This document shows, piece after piece, positions 43,342-52,003 of a stretch of 64,000 nt of DNA. Numbering within the stretch: the stretch's first letter is position 1; each line of letters starts with the position of its first letter. The notes below the pieces were generated by a model that was given only the letters and a program-made list of their open reading frames with translations, was not told the DNA's origin and searched no databases. The position numbers and the translations under genes are program-made. The stretch is from JAGVSV01 sp040766135 (GTDB taxonomy: Bacteria; Bacillota; Clostridia; Christensenellales; Aristaeellaceae): contig JAXGRA010000003.1 of assembly GCA_040766135.1 (NCBI GenBank), positions 1-64,000 of the forward strand. Direction: 5' to 3'.

Positions 43342-44193
43342 TTACTCCTTCGGCTTTATTTTTTCGCCCCATTTGTCCATGTACAGCGCCACCACAAAGC
43401 CCACCGCCGCAACGGCTAAGCACAGCAGCGCCTGCCACACGCTTTGATACGTGCGCGGGATGATCATGATGGTCGAGGCCAGCACCAGCCCCAAGATGGC
43501 GTGCGAGGCAATGCCGTGGTGCTTTTCAAACAGCATGTCGATCATGCGCGCAAACAGCACCGCCACCACGCCGATGCCCGCAATCAGCGGGATGATGACG
43601 CTCATGTCTAAATTGCCCGCGGCGGCCATGATCTGCTCGTACAGGCCAAAGAACAGCAAAATGGAGGAGCTGCTCAGCCCCGGCACCACTAAGCTGAACC
43701 CCCATACAATGCCGCTGATAAAGCTCCACACGGGCGTCAGCCCCACGTTCATTCTGGTGCCGGAGGACAGCGCCGCCAGCACCACCAGCAGCAGCGTAAA
43801 GCTGATAAACAGCGTCAAATATTCCGGCTTGCCGCGCCCCTTTTCGCCGGCCGTGCGCCACAGCATGGGCACCGTGCCCAGTATCAGCCCCACAAACAGG
43901 CTGATGGGATAGGGAGAATCCTGCGTAAACAGCAGGTCAATCAGCTTTGCAAACCCTACAAAGCCGATGGCCACGCCCACAATGATGGGCACAAACAGCC
44001 ACAGGTTCTTTTTGAGCGCCTTGATGGGGTGCGACAAAAACTCCATCATCGGCCGGTAGATGCCAAACACCACGCTCAACACCCCGCCGCTGATGCCCGG
44101 CAATATCGCCCCGCCGCCAATCAGCGCGCCCTGCACCACCCGCATCAAAAACACCGCTGGGTTGATGGCTCCCGTTTGCTTCGTCTCCTGCAT
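43342..44193 (-). CDS. DUF368 membrane protein (PopT-type undecaprenyl phosphate translocase)
   Basis: 283 residues from the ATG at 44193 (GGGAGG upstream; the open frame extends to 44232). About eight hydrophobic segments. The conserved GGGAILPGISGGVLSVVFGIYRPMMEF near residue 20 and LVVPGLSSSSILLFFGLYEQIM near 170 are the paired DUF368 repeats. DUF368 proteins have been reported to recycle undecaprenyl phosphate across the membrane, the lipid carrier for wall and polysaccharide synthesis. This would fit the neighbouring glycan genes, though it is transcribed from the opposite strand. Confidence 0.88.
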   Translation of the reverse strand: MQETKQTGAINPAVFLMRVVQGALIGGGAILPGISGGVLSVVFGIYRPMMEFLSHPIKALKKNLWLFVPIIVGVAIGFVGFAKLIDLLFTQDSPYPISLFVGLILGTVPMLWRTAGEKGRGKPEYLTLFISFTLLLVVLAALSSGTRMNVGLTPVWSFISGIVWGFSLVVPGLSSSSILLFFGLYEQIMAAAGNLDMSVIIPLIAGIGVVAVLFARMIDMLFEKHHGIASHAILGLVLASTIMIIPRTYQSVWQALLCLAVAAVGFVVALYMDKWGEKIKPKE

Positions 44194-44287
44194 ACAAAAC
44201 CTCCCTGACTTACGTCCGCGACATTTTACCATAGCTTAGCCGCGGGGGGAAATGCAGGGAGGTAAGGGTTTGAGGAATGTGAAGGCT

Positions 44288-45208
44288 TTACCCCTTGATC
44301 GACCCGATCATTACGCCTTTGACAAAGTACTTTTGCAGGAAGGGATATACGCACACAATGGGGACAACCACGACCACCATGGTGGCCATGCGCAGAGATT
44401 CTGCGGTGTAGTTCTGCGCGGCGGCATCGGCTGCACGGGCAGCGGTAGCGGCATCCGACCCCAGCACGCTGGTCAGGTTAGCCTTGCTGATCAATTCTTT
44501 CAGGATATAGCTGGCTGTGCGCAGGGTGCGATCTCTGGTGTAGAAAGCGGTGGTATACCAGTCGTTCCAGTGCCCTACGCCCACAAACAACATAACGGTG
44601 GCAATGACAGGCATGGACACCGGTACAATGATGCGGAAGAATATGATCAGATCATTGGCGCCGTCAATGCGTGCAGATTCTTCCAGTGCTTCGGGGATAG
44701 ATCGGATGAAGTTGGTCATCAAGATACAGTTCCAGATGCCAAACAGTCCGGGGATGATGTATACCCAGAAGGTGTTGTACAGCCCCAAATTTTTAATCAG
44801 CAGGAAGTAGGGAATAAGCCCTCCGGAAAAATACATCGCGATAATCATCAGGTTGGTGTACAGATTGCGGCCAATCAGATAACTATGCGACAGCGCAAAG
44901 GCCACCAGGCCGGTGAACAGGACGGTCATCAGCGTGCCAATGACTGTGCGCATAATGGATATACCAAATGCCGGCATCAGCTGTTGGTTAGAGAAAACTT
45001 GGTAATAGTTTTCCAGGGTGAACTTGCGCGGCCACAGAAAGATCCCCCCAAGGGATGCATCAATGCCCTCGTTGAAGGAAATGACAATGCAGTAGAAAAA
45101 GGGATAAATCGTCACCAGGAAAACGAATGTCATGATCAGGAAAACAGTGGAATCAATGATGTAGTCCTCTGTGCCCCGGCGGATGGCATTTTTGCGCGTG
45201 TGTAGCAT
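44288..45208 (-). CDS. Carbohydrate ABC transporter permease (LplC/YtcP-like), system 1
   Basis: 306 residues with six membrane segments. The coupling motif is EALEESARIDGANDLIIFFRIIVPVSMP near residue 180. The C-terminal QKYFVKGVMIGSIKG is typical of LplC proteins. It pairs with the LplB-like permease 15 bp upstream. No ATPase is encoded here, as usual for this family (a shared MsmX-type ATPase is expected elsewhere). The substrate is likely an oligosaccharide or a glycan fragment processed by the DUF4838 protein of the same operon. Confidence 0.9.
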   Translation of the reverse strand: MLHTRKNAIRRGTEDYIIDSTVFLIMTFVFLVTIYPFFYCIVISFNEGIDASLGGIFLWPRKFTLENYYQVFSNQQLMPAFGISIMRTVIGTLMTVLFTGLVAFALSHSYLIGRNLYTNLMIIAMYFSGGLIPYFLLIKNLGLYNTFWVYIIPGLFGIWNCILMTNFIRSIPEALEESARIDGANDLIIFFRIIVPVSMPVIATVMLFVGVGHWNDWYTTAFYTRDRTLRTASYILKELISKANLTSVLGSDAATAARAADAAAQNYTAESLRMATMVVVVVPIVCVYPFLQKYFVKGVMIGSIKG

Positions 45209-45223
45209 ATGTGCCTCCTTTGC

Positions 45224-46180
45224 TTAAAACAGGCCGGTGCCTGATGTCTTAACAGCTACAAAATTACTTATAGTAACCAGCATTACGGAAATGAGCGATT
45301 GCACCAGGCCCACAGCGGCTGCAAATGAGAACCGTCCGTTGACCAGACCGATTTCCAGCGTGTAGGTTTGCAGCACCTGGGAGGTGCTGTTGTTGCTGGC
45401 ATTGCCCAACAGATAACTTTGTTCAAAGTTGCTGCCGCCCAGACCGCCACCCAGCAGATTGCCCAAACTGAGAATCAGTACCACAACAATGGTGGGCCGG
45501 ATGCTGGGCAGCGTGATATAAAACATGCGCTGCATGCGGCTGGCCCCGTCTACAATGGCGGCTTCGTACATGCTGACATCCACCCCTGCAATGGCGGCCA
45601 GGAAGATGATGGCCCACCAGCCCATTTCCTTCCAGATATCGCTGACGGTCGCTACTCCCCAGAAAAACTGTGGCGAGGACAAGAAGGGCAGCGAACTTTC
45701 GATTAATCCCAGACTCAACAGCAGCTGATTGATCACCCCGTTGTTGGAGTTGAGAAAGCTAACCAAGATGCCGTGCACGATAACCCAGGACAAAAAGTGC
45801 GGAAGGTAGCTGACTGTCTGGACAACGCGCTTGATGCCCTGATGCTTCATTTCGTTAAGCGCCAGCGCAAACAAAATGGGCAAGGGGAAGGAAAATGCCA
45901 ATTTCAGCAAGCTTATCACGATGGTGTTGCGAAAGATGGGCCAGAACATGGGATCTGTGAAGAGTTCCCTGAACCACTTCAACCCTACCCACGGGCTGGT
46001 AAAAAATCCCGCCAGACCCAACTTAGGTTTATAGTTGTTGAAGGCCAACACAATACCAGTCATGGGGATGTACGAGAATATCAGCAGGAACAGCATGCCC
46101 ATCAGAGCAAACACCTGCAGCATCCATTGCTGTTTTAGCCTGTTAAGGAACGCGCCTTTGCGCTTCTTGATTGTTGTCAT
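45224..46180 (-). CDS. Carbohydrate ABC transporter permease (LplB-like), system 1
   Basis: 318 residues from the ATG at 46180 (AAAGGAGC upstream). Six membrane segments; PMTGIVLAFNNYKP, the coupling loop MYEAAIVDGASRMQRMFYITLPSIRP near 205, and the LplB-specific NFEQSYLLGN and TYTLEIGLVNGRFSFAAAVGL blocks. Forms a heterodimer with the LplC-like protein. Confidence 0.9.
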   Translation of the reverse strand: MTTIKKRKGAFLNRLKQQWMLQVFALMGMLFLLIFSYIPMTGIVLAFNNYKPKLGLAGFFTSPWVGLKWFRELFTDPMFWPIFRNTIVISLLKLAFSFPLPILFALALNEMKHQGIKRVVQTVSYLPHFLSWVIVHGILVSFLNSNNGVINQLLLSLGLIESSLPFLSSPQFFWGVATVSDIWKEMGWWAIIFLAAIAGVDVSMYEAAIVDGASRMQRMFYITLPSIRPTIVVVLILSLGNLLGGGLGGSNFEQSYLLGNASNNSTSQVLQTYTLEIGLVNGRFSFAAAVGLVQSLISVMLVTISNFVAVKTSGTGLF

Positions 46181-46195
46181 AATGGCTCCTTTCAA

Positions 46196-47929
46196 TCAGC
46201 TTTGTGGAAACCGGAAGATGAGGCCTTCGCGTAGCAGCTGAATAGAAGGTTCAAACGCAGCACCTTCCTTGATTTGCATAAGACTGCGCGAGATCAGATC
46301 CTCCCGGAAAGCTTCTATCAAATCCATCCGGCCGGGGGTATCCAGCGGCATGGTCAGTAATTCCCAATAGCGGATGGGCAATTCAGCCAGCAGCACCCGC
46401 TCCAGTATCGCGCTGGAATTGGCAGCTTCTTTGGCCTTTTCCATCAGGGACTTAGCTTGGCTGACAACCGCATCGGTCAAATACGGAACGCGTGGCGGGT
46501 CATAGATGCCAAAGTGCGCATCTGGCACCTTGCGCAGGCTGTCCTGAAGCAAGTCAATATATGCCTGAATGTGAGGTGCGCTCTGTTCGTAGAAAGCCGC
46601 CACAAACTCACGGATCAATGCATCTGCATCCAAATCCGGGTTCCACAGCAGCTGAGCCAGCACCCAGCTTTTCAACTCGATAAACTCAGTGCGGCCCCAT
46701 ACCGAGGTGGAGCCTTCTTCAAAGATGCCCTTGACATTGTTTTCGATAAAATAGCGGATGTTAGGCGCCAGCACATCCAGGTTGGGGAAGGGCATCAAAA
46801 AGTGATGGAAATTGACAACATAATCCCATATATACAAGCGGTCGCATATTTTGGCCCAGCCTTCCAAATCGCGCTGGAAAGAATCGCCCCGGATGCGGTT
46901 GCCAAAGGAGCAGATGTGGTCGCACTCCTTTAGCGGATGGGCAAAGCAGCATTCAATGGTGCACAGCCGCACGCAAACATTGGGACGGGGACGAACGAAT
47001 TTAGGCGGTGTGCGCGTATATTGGTAGGCCAGGGTATCAATCACAATGTGCGGATACTCTTTCTCAATGGCTTGGGCAATTTTGTTTACAAAGGTAATCA
47101 GCGTACCGGCATGCGAGCCTTCATGGTCGTCAATGGCTTTGCATTCCGGGCACTGGCAGGGGTTATACCAGTCGTTTTGTGAAACCGAGATAATGGTAAC
47201 ATCCGGGTGATCCTGAATCCATTTGCGTACGCGGTCGGTGGCAATGGTCAGGACATCCGGATTGGTTAAGCACAGCTGGGTGCGCTCCCGGATACGCTGG
47301 CCATCGACCATGGAAAAATATTCCGGGTGCTGGTCAAAATATTCCGCAGGCGAAAGCAATGCGTCAAATGTGTGTACAAAGGGGTAATAGCGCACTTTGC
47401 CGCCCTGAAAATCATACAGCCGTGCGAACTGGCCGTTGTTTTTGTTGCGTGCTGACCAGAATCCGTCAAAAGCATGCCCGACAAAAAACGATTCGCGGTA
47501 TTCCAGCTTGGGCACAAACCGGATATCCGGGGCACCGATGTCCAAGGTGGGGCGTTCCGGTACTTTTTCCAGCGTGGGCGTATACCAGCGGCAGCCCACC
47601 AAGTCCTCCAGGAAGGTGTAAACGCCATACAGTGTACCGCGCGGCTGCCCGCCTGCAATAATGATACGGTTGCCTGCTGTGCGGATGATAAACCCTTCGT
47701 TGCCCAGGTTTTCCTTGTCAAGGTCAATGCCAAGTTCATTCAGGGCATTGCAGGGCCCCACCACCAGTGCATATTCCGGCACATCGCCGCCGGAGATAAG
47801 CGAAAAATTGGCGCCCGTTACGCGATTCAAGTAGCGCATCAGCTCTTCTGCGGCAAATTGTTCGCTCTCACTGGCGCAAGGGGCGTAGTAAATGGCAAAT
47901 AAGGTTTTGCTGTCGCGGCTAATAATCAT
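46196..47929 (-). CDS. DUF4838 protein, glycoside-hydrolase-like
   Basis: 577 residues. The start is taken as ATG 47929, because the open frame's upstream GGGAGG serves as its ribosome site; ATG 47947 is the alternative. The N-terminal ~110 residues resemble the alpha-glucuronidase N-terminal domain (AAEELMRYLNRVTGANFSLI, GGQPRGTLYGVYTFLEDLVGCRWYTP). The DUF4838 body follows (YRESFFVGHAFDGFWSARNKNNG, ISVSQNDWYNPCQCPECKA, AYQYTRTPPKFVRPRPNVCVRL). The CQCPEC cysteines could bind a metal. There is no signal peptide, so it acts inside on sugars brought in by the LplBC transporter encoded in the same operon. The chemistry is unproven. Confidence 0.85.
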   Translation of the reverse strand: MIISRDSKTLFAIYYAPCASESEQFAAEELMRYLNRVTGANFSLISGGDVPEYALVVGPCNALNELGIDLDKENLGNEGFIIRTAGNRIIIAGGQPRGTLYGVYTFLEDLVGCRWYTPTLEKVPERPTLDIGAPDIRFVPKLEYRESFFVGHAFDGFWSARNKNNGQFARLYDFQGGKVRYYPFVHTFDALLSPAEYFDQHPEYFSMVDGQRIRERTQLCLTNPDVLTIATDRVRKWIQDHPDVTIISVSQNDWYNPCQCPECKAIDDHEGSHAGTLITFVNKIAQAIEKEYPHIVIDTLAYQYTRTPPKFVRPRPNVCVRLCTIECCFAHPLKECDHICSFGNRIRGDSFQRDLEGWAKICDRLYIWDYVVNFHHFLMPFPNLDVLAPNIRYFIENNVKGIFEEGSTSVWGRTEFIELKSWVLAQLLWNPDLDADALIREFVAAFYEQSAPHIQAYIDLLQDSLRKVPDAHFGIYDPPRVPYLTDAVVSQAKSLMEKAKEAANSSAILERVLLAELPIRYWELLTMPLDTPGRMDLIEAFREDLISRSLMQIKEGAAFEPSIQLLREGLIFRFPQS

Positions 47930-48006
47930 CGGATTTACACCTCCCATTGTAACGAGATATATGCCAAGGGGAGGGGCATAATGTCCCCTCCCCTTGAGAG
48001 CAAGCC

Positions 48007-49623
48007 TTAATCGACCGGGTTTGCAGCGATGTAGTCTGCGTACAGCGGCAGTTTCTTCAGGTAGTTGGCCGTCATAGCGGCTTCCAGCTCTTTCAGACCG
48101 TTGTCTTCCATATACTTCATGGTTTCAGCGTACAGCTTAGCGCTGGTTTCTGCATCCGGTGCGGTGATGATTGCAACGGACTGATTGCGCCAATAGGTTT
48201 GCAGCTTGGTCTGGATAGTATACTCGTCTGTGTCGGCCGCAACGCGCGCAAAGTACCAGTATGGCACAGAACGGTATGTAGTCTTCAGGTAACTGAGCAG
48301 GTCATATGCAGGTTTGGCCCAAGCCAACTGCTGCTCGGTGGCATTGGTCTGTACCAGGGAAGATGCAATCACCGTGCCCTCGCCCAAGCCCGACCCCTGC
48401 AGATACCATGGGCCAATGCCCAAGCTGGTGGGATCTTCTTTGATTTTGTCATAGTAATACTGTGTGCGGATGACATGGCCTTCGGCATCCTTGGTGTAGT
48501 GCTTGCCTTCAATGCCCCACTGCGTCAGCGCATCGCCTTCCGGACTCTTGAGGAATTCCATCAGCTTGATGGCGCGCGCAGGATCCTTACAATTGCGCGA
48601 GATGAACGTGGAGGACCAGCCAATGCCGGAGTCATATGTTTTGCGGCAATGTTCACCTTTCCAGGTGAGGTCCAGCATAGAAGTAAACTCCTTGTCTTCC
48701 ATGCCGTTTTCAAAGAAAATCTTGTTGGTTTCGCCGGCGACACCGGTGTTGTAGGTGACGGCAAACACAGTGCCCGAACGGTTGAGGGTGAAGAAGTTCT
48801 CAGGGTTGACGGCATAGGCATCCTTGTACAGGTAGCCCTTGGTAAACAACTCGTTCATGTACACGAAATATTCTTGATAGGTGGGGTCAGACCAGGGCGT
48901 GAACGCATTGTTGTTTTCGTCCACCCAGTTGCGGGTCTTGCAGCCCATGTAGGCCCCAATCGCATTGCTCCAGGTGGGGTGCGGGTTATAAATAACATCA
49001 ATGCCCAGTTCAGCTTTCTTTTCGTTTACTTCATCAAATACCAGCATCAGATCTTCCAGCGATTTGATATCGGTGGATGTCTTACCCAGTTTCTGCAGGA
49101 TATCTTCGCGCACAAACAGGCCGGCGTCGCCCCAGCTGGGATAATCCAGCGGGCTCTTCCAGTAATGGAAGTGCGTTTTGAAGGTATAGATATGGCCGTC
49201 ATCGGCGGTGTTGTTCAGGCGCTCGATCTCGCCCACTTCGGCGGTCTCATAAAAGTTGGGCGCATACTGTTCGATCAGCTCATCCCACGGATAGCAGATG
49301 TCTGAGTCTTCAAAGCGCTGTACGAGGTTGGCTGTAAAGATGATGTCGGGCAGTTCATCTGCCGCAATCAATACGCCCAGCTCGGCCAGGTCGGAGGATT
49401 TGTGCACATTGAAACTCACACCGGTCAGGCGGGTGATTTCATTGCTGATCTCATCCTTGCCCCAAGTGTCCACGCTGTACCAGTCATAGTCAATGAACAG
49501 GTCGAACGTGATGGGGCTGGTGTCGTCCATGTAGGAGAATTTCTTTTCTTCCGCCATGGCCAGCGGCGCAACGGTCGTCAACACCAGGCACAGTAGCAGG
49601 AATACCGCGAGTCCTTTTCTCAT
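48007..49623 (-). CDS. Extracellular solute-binding protein of sugar ABC transporter, system 1
   Basis: 538 residues from the ATG at 49623 (AAGGAGG upstream). Signal peptide MRKGLAVFLLLCLVLTTVAPLAMA with the A-x-A cut before EEKK; no lipobox. The body is of the LplA type (large family 1 binding proteins), with ITRLTGVSFNVHKSSDLAELGVLIAADELPDIIF near residue 60 and WYLQGSGLGEG late. First gene of the operon, behind a near-consensus promoter. Confidence 0.87.
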   Translation of the reverse strand: MRKGLAVFLLLCLVLTTVAPLAMAEEKKFSYMDDTSPITFDLFIDYDWYSVDTWGKDEISNEITRLTGVSFNVHKSSDLAELGVLIAADELPDIIFTANLVQRFEDSDICYPWDELIEQYAPNFYETAEVGEIERLNNTADDGHIYTFKTHFHYWKSPLDYPSWGDAGLFVREDILQKLGKTSTDIKSLEDLMLVFDEVNEKKAELGIDVIYNPHPTWSNAIGAYMGCKTRNWVDENNNAFTPWSDPTYQEYFVYMNELFTKGYLYKDAYAVNPENFFTLNRSGTVFAVTYNTGVAGETNKIFFENGMEDKEFTSMLDLTWKGEHCRKTYDSGIGWSSTFISRNCKDPARAIKLMEFLKSPEGDALTQWGIEGKHYTKDAEGHVIRTQYYYDKIKEDPTSLGIGPWYLQGSGLGEGTVIASSLVQTNATEQQLAWAKPAYDLLSYLKTTYRSVPYWYFARVAADTDEYTIQTKLQTYWRNQSVAIITAPDAETSAKLYAETMKYMEDNGLKELEAAMTANYLKKLPLYADYIAANPVD

Positions 49624-49689
49624 TACGATGTCCTCCTTAAGATATAAATATTCCAATGAAACCTCTTGCCTGTTCCATTGTTTTGTAAA

Positions 49690-49718
49690 AGTATATTATT
49701 CTGTTGTCGGGCTGTCAA
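49690..49718 (-). promoter_or_regulatory. Promoter of sugar ABC operon 1
   Basis: Minus strand: TTGACA (49713-49718), 17-nt spacer, TATACT (49690-49695). One of the strongest matches in the window. Confidence 0.85.
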
Positions 49719-49914
49719 GTCACTTTTTAACAGGAGCTTTGGTTGCGCAGCAGGCATGTTTACGAAACAAATTGGCGTGAAATCGAACCGATTGATACAT
49801 CATGAGTGCTGTCTATAGTTTTATTCACCAGCATTACTTGTTATCAACGCTTATATTTATGGATACAACATGCAAATTTGTTCACTACATCAGTTTTCAT
49901 GAACATGCCCTGAG
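49719..49914. other. Divergent control region between two sugar ABC operons
   Basis: The 430-bp gap (49624-50053) has no gene. This AT-rich middle part lies between the two opposed promoters and should contain the binding sites that control one or both operons. No long palindrome was seen. From ~49950 to 50053 it is the untranslated leader of system 2, without a recognisable riboswitch. Confidence 0.5.
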
Positions 49915-49943
49915 TTGCACAGGTGCTGTAATCATGCTAGAAT
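49915..49943 (+). promoter_or_regulatory. Promoter of sugar ABC operon 2
   Basis: TTGCAC (49915-49920), 17-nt spacer, TAGAAT (49938-49943). Transcription would start near 49950, giving a ~100-nt leader. Confidence 0.8.
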
Positions 49944-50053
49944 TAAATATGTAAACAATCCAGACATGCTTATTCCAATCGCAGCAGAGGCGAACCGTAC
50001 CCTTGGGATCTTCGTATGTTACAGTACAAAAATGTAACAGAAAGGAGACATCT

Positions 50054-51019
50054 TTGGAAACAGCGAAATGCTCATCAAAATCGAATCTAATCAGAAAAAC
50101 CGGGCCTAATCGGAAACTCACCTGGCGTAATGCTTTGTACAGGTATGGCTCCTTGTATGCTATTTTGTTAGTTATTGTAGCCTATTACATCTTGTTTTAT
50201 TATGTTCCCATTGTCATGGGTGTTATGATGTCCTTTAAAGAAGTAAAGATTGGCATGTCCATTGCCAATGCTCCCTGGGTGGGCATCAAAAACTTCGCCT
50301 ATATTGTACAAGACAGCGAGATCCTGCGCGTGGTTACCAACACATTAATCCTCAGTGCCATGCGCCTGTTCTGGGGGTTCTGGCCCCCGATTATTCTGGC
50401 AATCATGATTTTTGATTTAACTAGCCTTGTGTACAAGCGAATTTGTCAAACTATTGTTTATATACCTCACTTCTTCTCCTGGGTGGTTGTGTTTGGCATT
50501 GCGTTTGCGTTCTTTTCTGATAATGGGCTGATTAACCAGATTGCTCTGCGCCTGGGCTTGTCCCGGCAACAGTATTTGACCAATCCTAGCATATTCCGGG
50601 GCATGCTCGTAGGTACCCAGGTATGGAAGGGTATCGGCTGGGGTACTATTCTGTATTTTGCGGCACTGACCAATGTCAGCCCTGAATTGTATGAAGCAGC
50701 AAAGATTGACGGGGCAGGGCCCATCATGCGCACGCGGGTGGTTACGCTGCCAGCCATGCTACCTGTCATTACGTTTTCGCTGATTATGGCGCTGTCCTCC
50801 ATTTTGAATAATGACTTTGAACAAGTACTGCTATTTTATAATGCAGGGGTGTACAGCGTGGGTGATATCATCGAAACCTGGGTATACCGGGTAGGCTTGG
50901 GCAAGATGCAGTACAGCATTGGGTCGGCCGTGTCGCTGATGAAGGCGCTGATCAGCATGGTGCTGATCTTGGGTGCAAACGCATTCTCCCACCGGGTTAC
51001 CGGCCGGGGCATGTGGTAA
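50054..51019 (+). CDS. Carbohydrate ABC transporter permease (LplB-like), system 2
   Basis: 321 residues from the TTG at 50054, which has AGAAAGGAG in front; the open frame begins at 50003 without a ribosome site. Six membrane segments; YVPIVMGVMMSFKEVKIG, IVYIPHFFSWVVVFGIAF, coupling loop LYEAAKIDGAGPIMRTRVVTLPAMLP near 210, and NNDFEQVLLFYNAGVYSVGDIIETWVYRVGL near 255. Mates with the next gene. Confidence 0.9.
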   Translation: METAKCSSKSNLIRKTGPNRKLTWRNALYRYGSLYAILLVIVAYYILFYYVPIVMGVMMSFKEVKIGMSIANAPWVGIKNFAYIVQDSEILRVVTNTLILSAMRLFWGFWPPIILAIMIFDLTSLVYKRICQTIVYIPHFFSWVVVFGIAFAFFSDNGLINQIALRLGLSRQQYLTNPSIFRGMLVGTQVWKGIGWGTILYFAALTNVSPELYEAAKIDGAGPIMRTRVVTLPAMLPVITFSLIMALSSILNNDFEQVLLFYNAGVYSVGDIIETWVYRVGLGKMQYSIGSAVSLMKALISMVLILGANAFSHRVTGRGMW

Positions 51020-51029
51020 GGAGGCCGAT

Positions 51030-51953
51030 ATGAAAGCAAACCGTCCTGCTCAGCCCGTGCGGGAAGCGCGCAACCGCATCAAAATGACTACAGGTGATCG
51101 TATATATCAGACTGTTATCTATACCGTTGTAACGCTGATTACACTGGCCTGTTTGTTGCCGCTTTTATACGTTGTGGGCATGTCCTTTACCTCTGAAGGC
51201 GAAATGATCCAGCGCAACTATTTCGTTATCGTACCTCAGAAGCCCATTACATCGGCGTATGAATTTGTGTTTAGCCAGCGAGGTTTTTGGAATAGCATGG
51301 GCATTTCTGTAGCGCGCACCCTGTTGGGTGTAGTGGCGATGCTGCTTTTTGTAATTCCCGGTGGTTATATCTTAGCCAAGCAGGATATGCCTGGACGCAA
51401 GTTCGTCACCATGTTTTTCATTACTACCATGTTAATCAGTGGCGGTATGATCCCCAGCTATTTGCTGCTGCGGGATTTGGGGTTGCTCAACACCTTCTGG
51501 GTATATATCATTCCGGCGTTTGGCAATACCTATAACATGCTCATTGTCAAGATTTTTGTGCAATCCATCCCTAACGATATCATTGAATCAGCTGATTTGG
51601 ATGGTGCTACGGAGTTGCGCAAGATGGTATATATTGCCATCCCGTTGCTGGTTCCTACCATTTGTGCACTTTCGCTGTTTGCAGCAGTTGCCCATTGGAA
51701 CAGCTGGTTTGATGCTATGCTGTATGTACGCAAGACAGATATTCATCCCGTGCAGTTGCTTATCCGTAACCTGATGACTACGTCCAGCATGTCGCAGACG
51801 CAGGATGCCAGCCGGACCATTTACCAGAAGGTTACGCCGGAAGCGATGAAGATGGCTTGTGTAGTAGTTGCAATGATGCCGATCATGCTGGTGTACCCGT
51901 TCCTGCAAAAGTATTTTGTATACGGCATGTATACGGGTTCTATCAAAGGATAG
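51030..51953 (+). CDS. Carbohydrate ABC transporter permease (LplC-like), system 2
   Basis: 307 residues. ATG at 51030 after GGAGGCCGAT, 10 bp beyond the LplB-like stop. Six membrane segments; the coupling loop NDIIESADLDGATELRKMVYIAIPLLVP is near 185. The C-terminus LQKYFVYGMYTGSIKG mirrors the system 1 LplC protein. Again no ATPase gene is nearby. Confidence 0.9.
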   Translation: MKANRPAQPVREARNRIKMTTGDRIYQTVIYTVVTLITLACLLPLLYVVGMSFTSEGEMIQRNYFVIVPQKPITSAYEFVFSQRGFWNSMGISVARTLLGVVAMLLFVIPGGYILAKQDMPGRKFVTMFFITTMLISGGMIPSYLLLRDLGLLNTFWVYIIPAFGNTYNMLIVKIFVQSIPNDIIESADLDGATELRKMVYIAIPLLVPTICALSLFAAVAHWNSWFDAMLYVRKTDIHPVQLLIRNLMTTSSMSQTQDASRTIYQKVTPEAMKMACVVVAMMPIMLVYPFLQKYFVYGMYTGSIKG

Positions 51954-52003
51954 TGTCAACCCGCTGTAAGCGGTTGGACATAATATAATAAGGAGGTTCT
52001 TTT

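Noticed and set aside
49944..50053. A riboswitch in the leader of sugar operon 2
   Set aside because: No conserved riboswitch core and no terminator hairpin were found; it reads as a plain untranslated leader.
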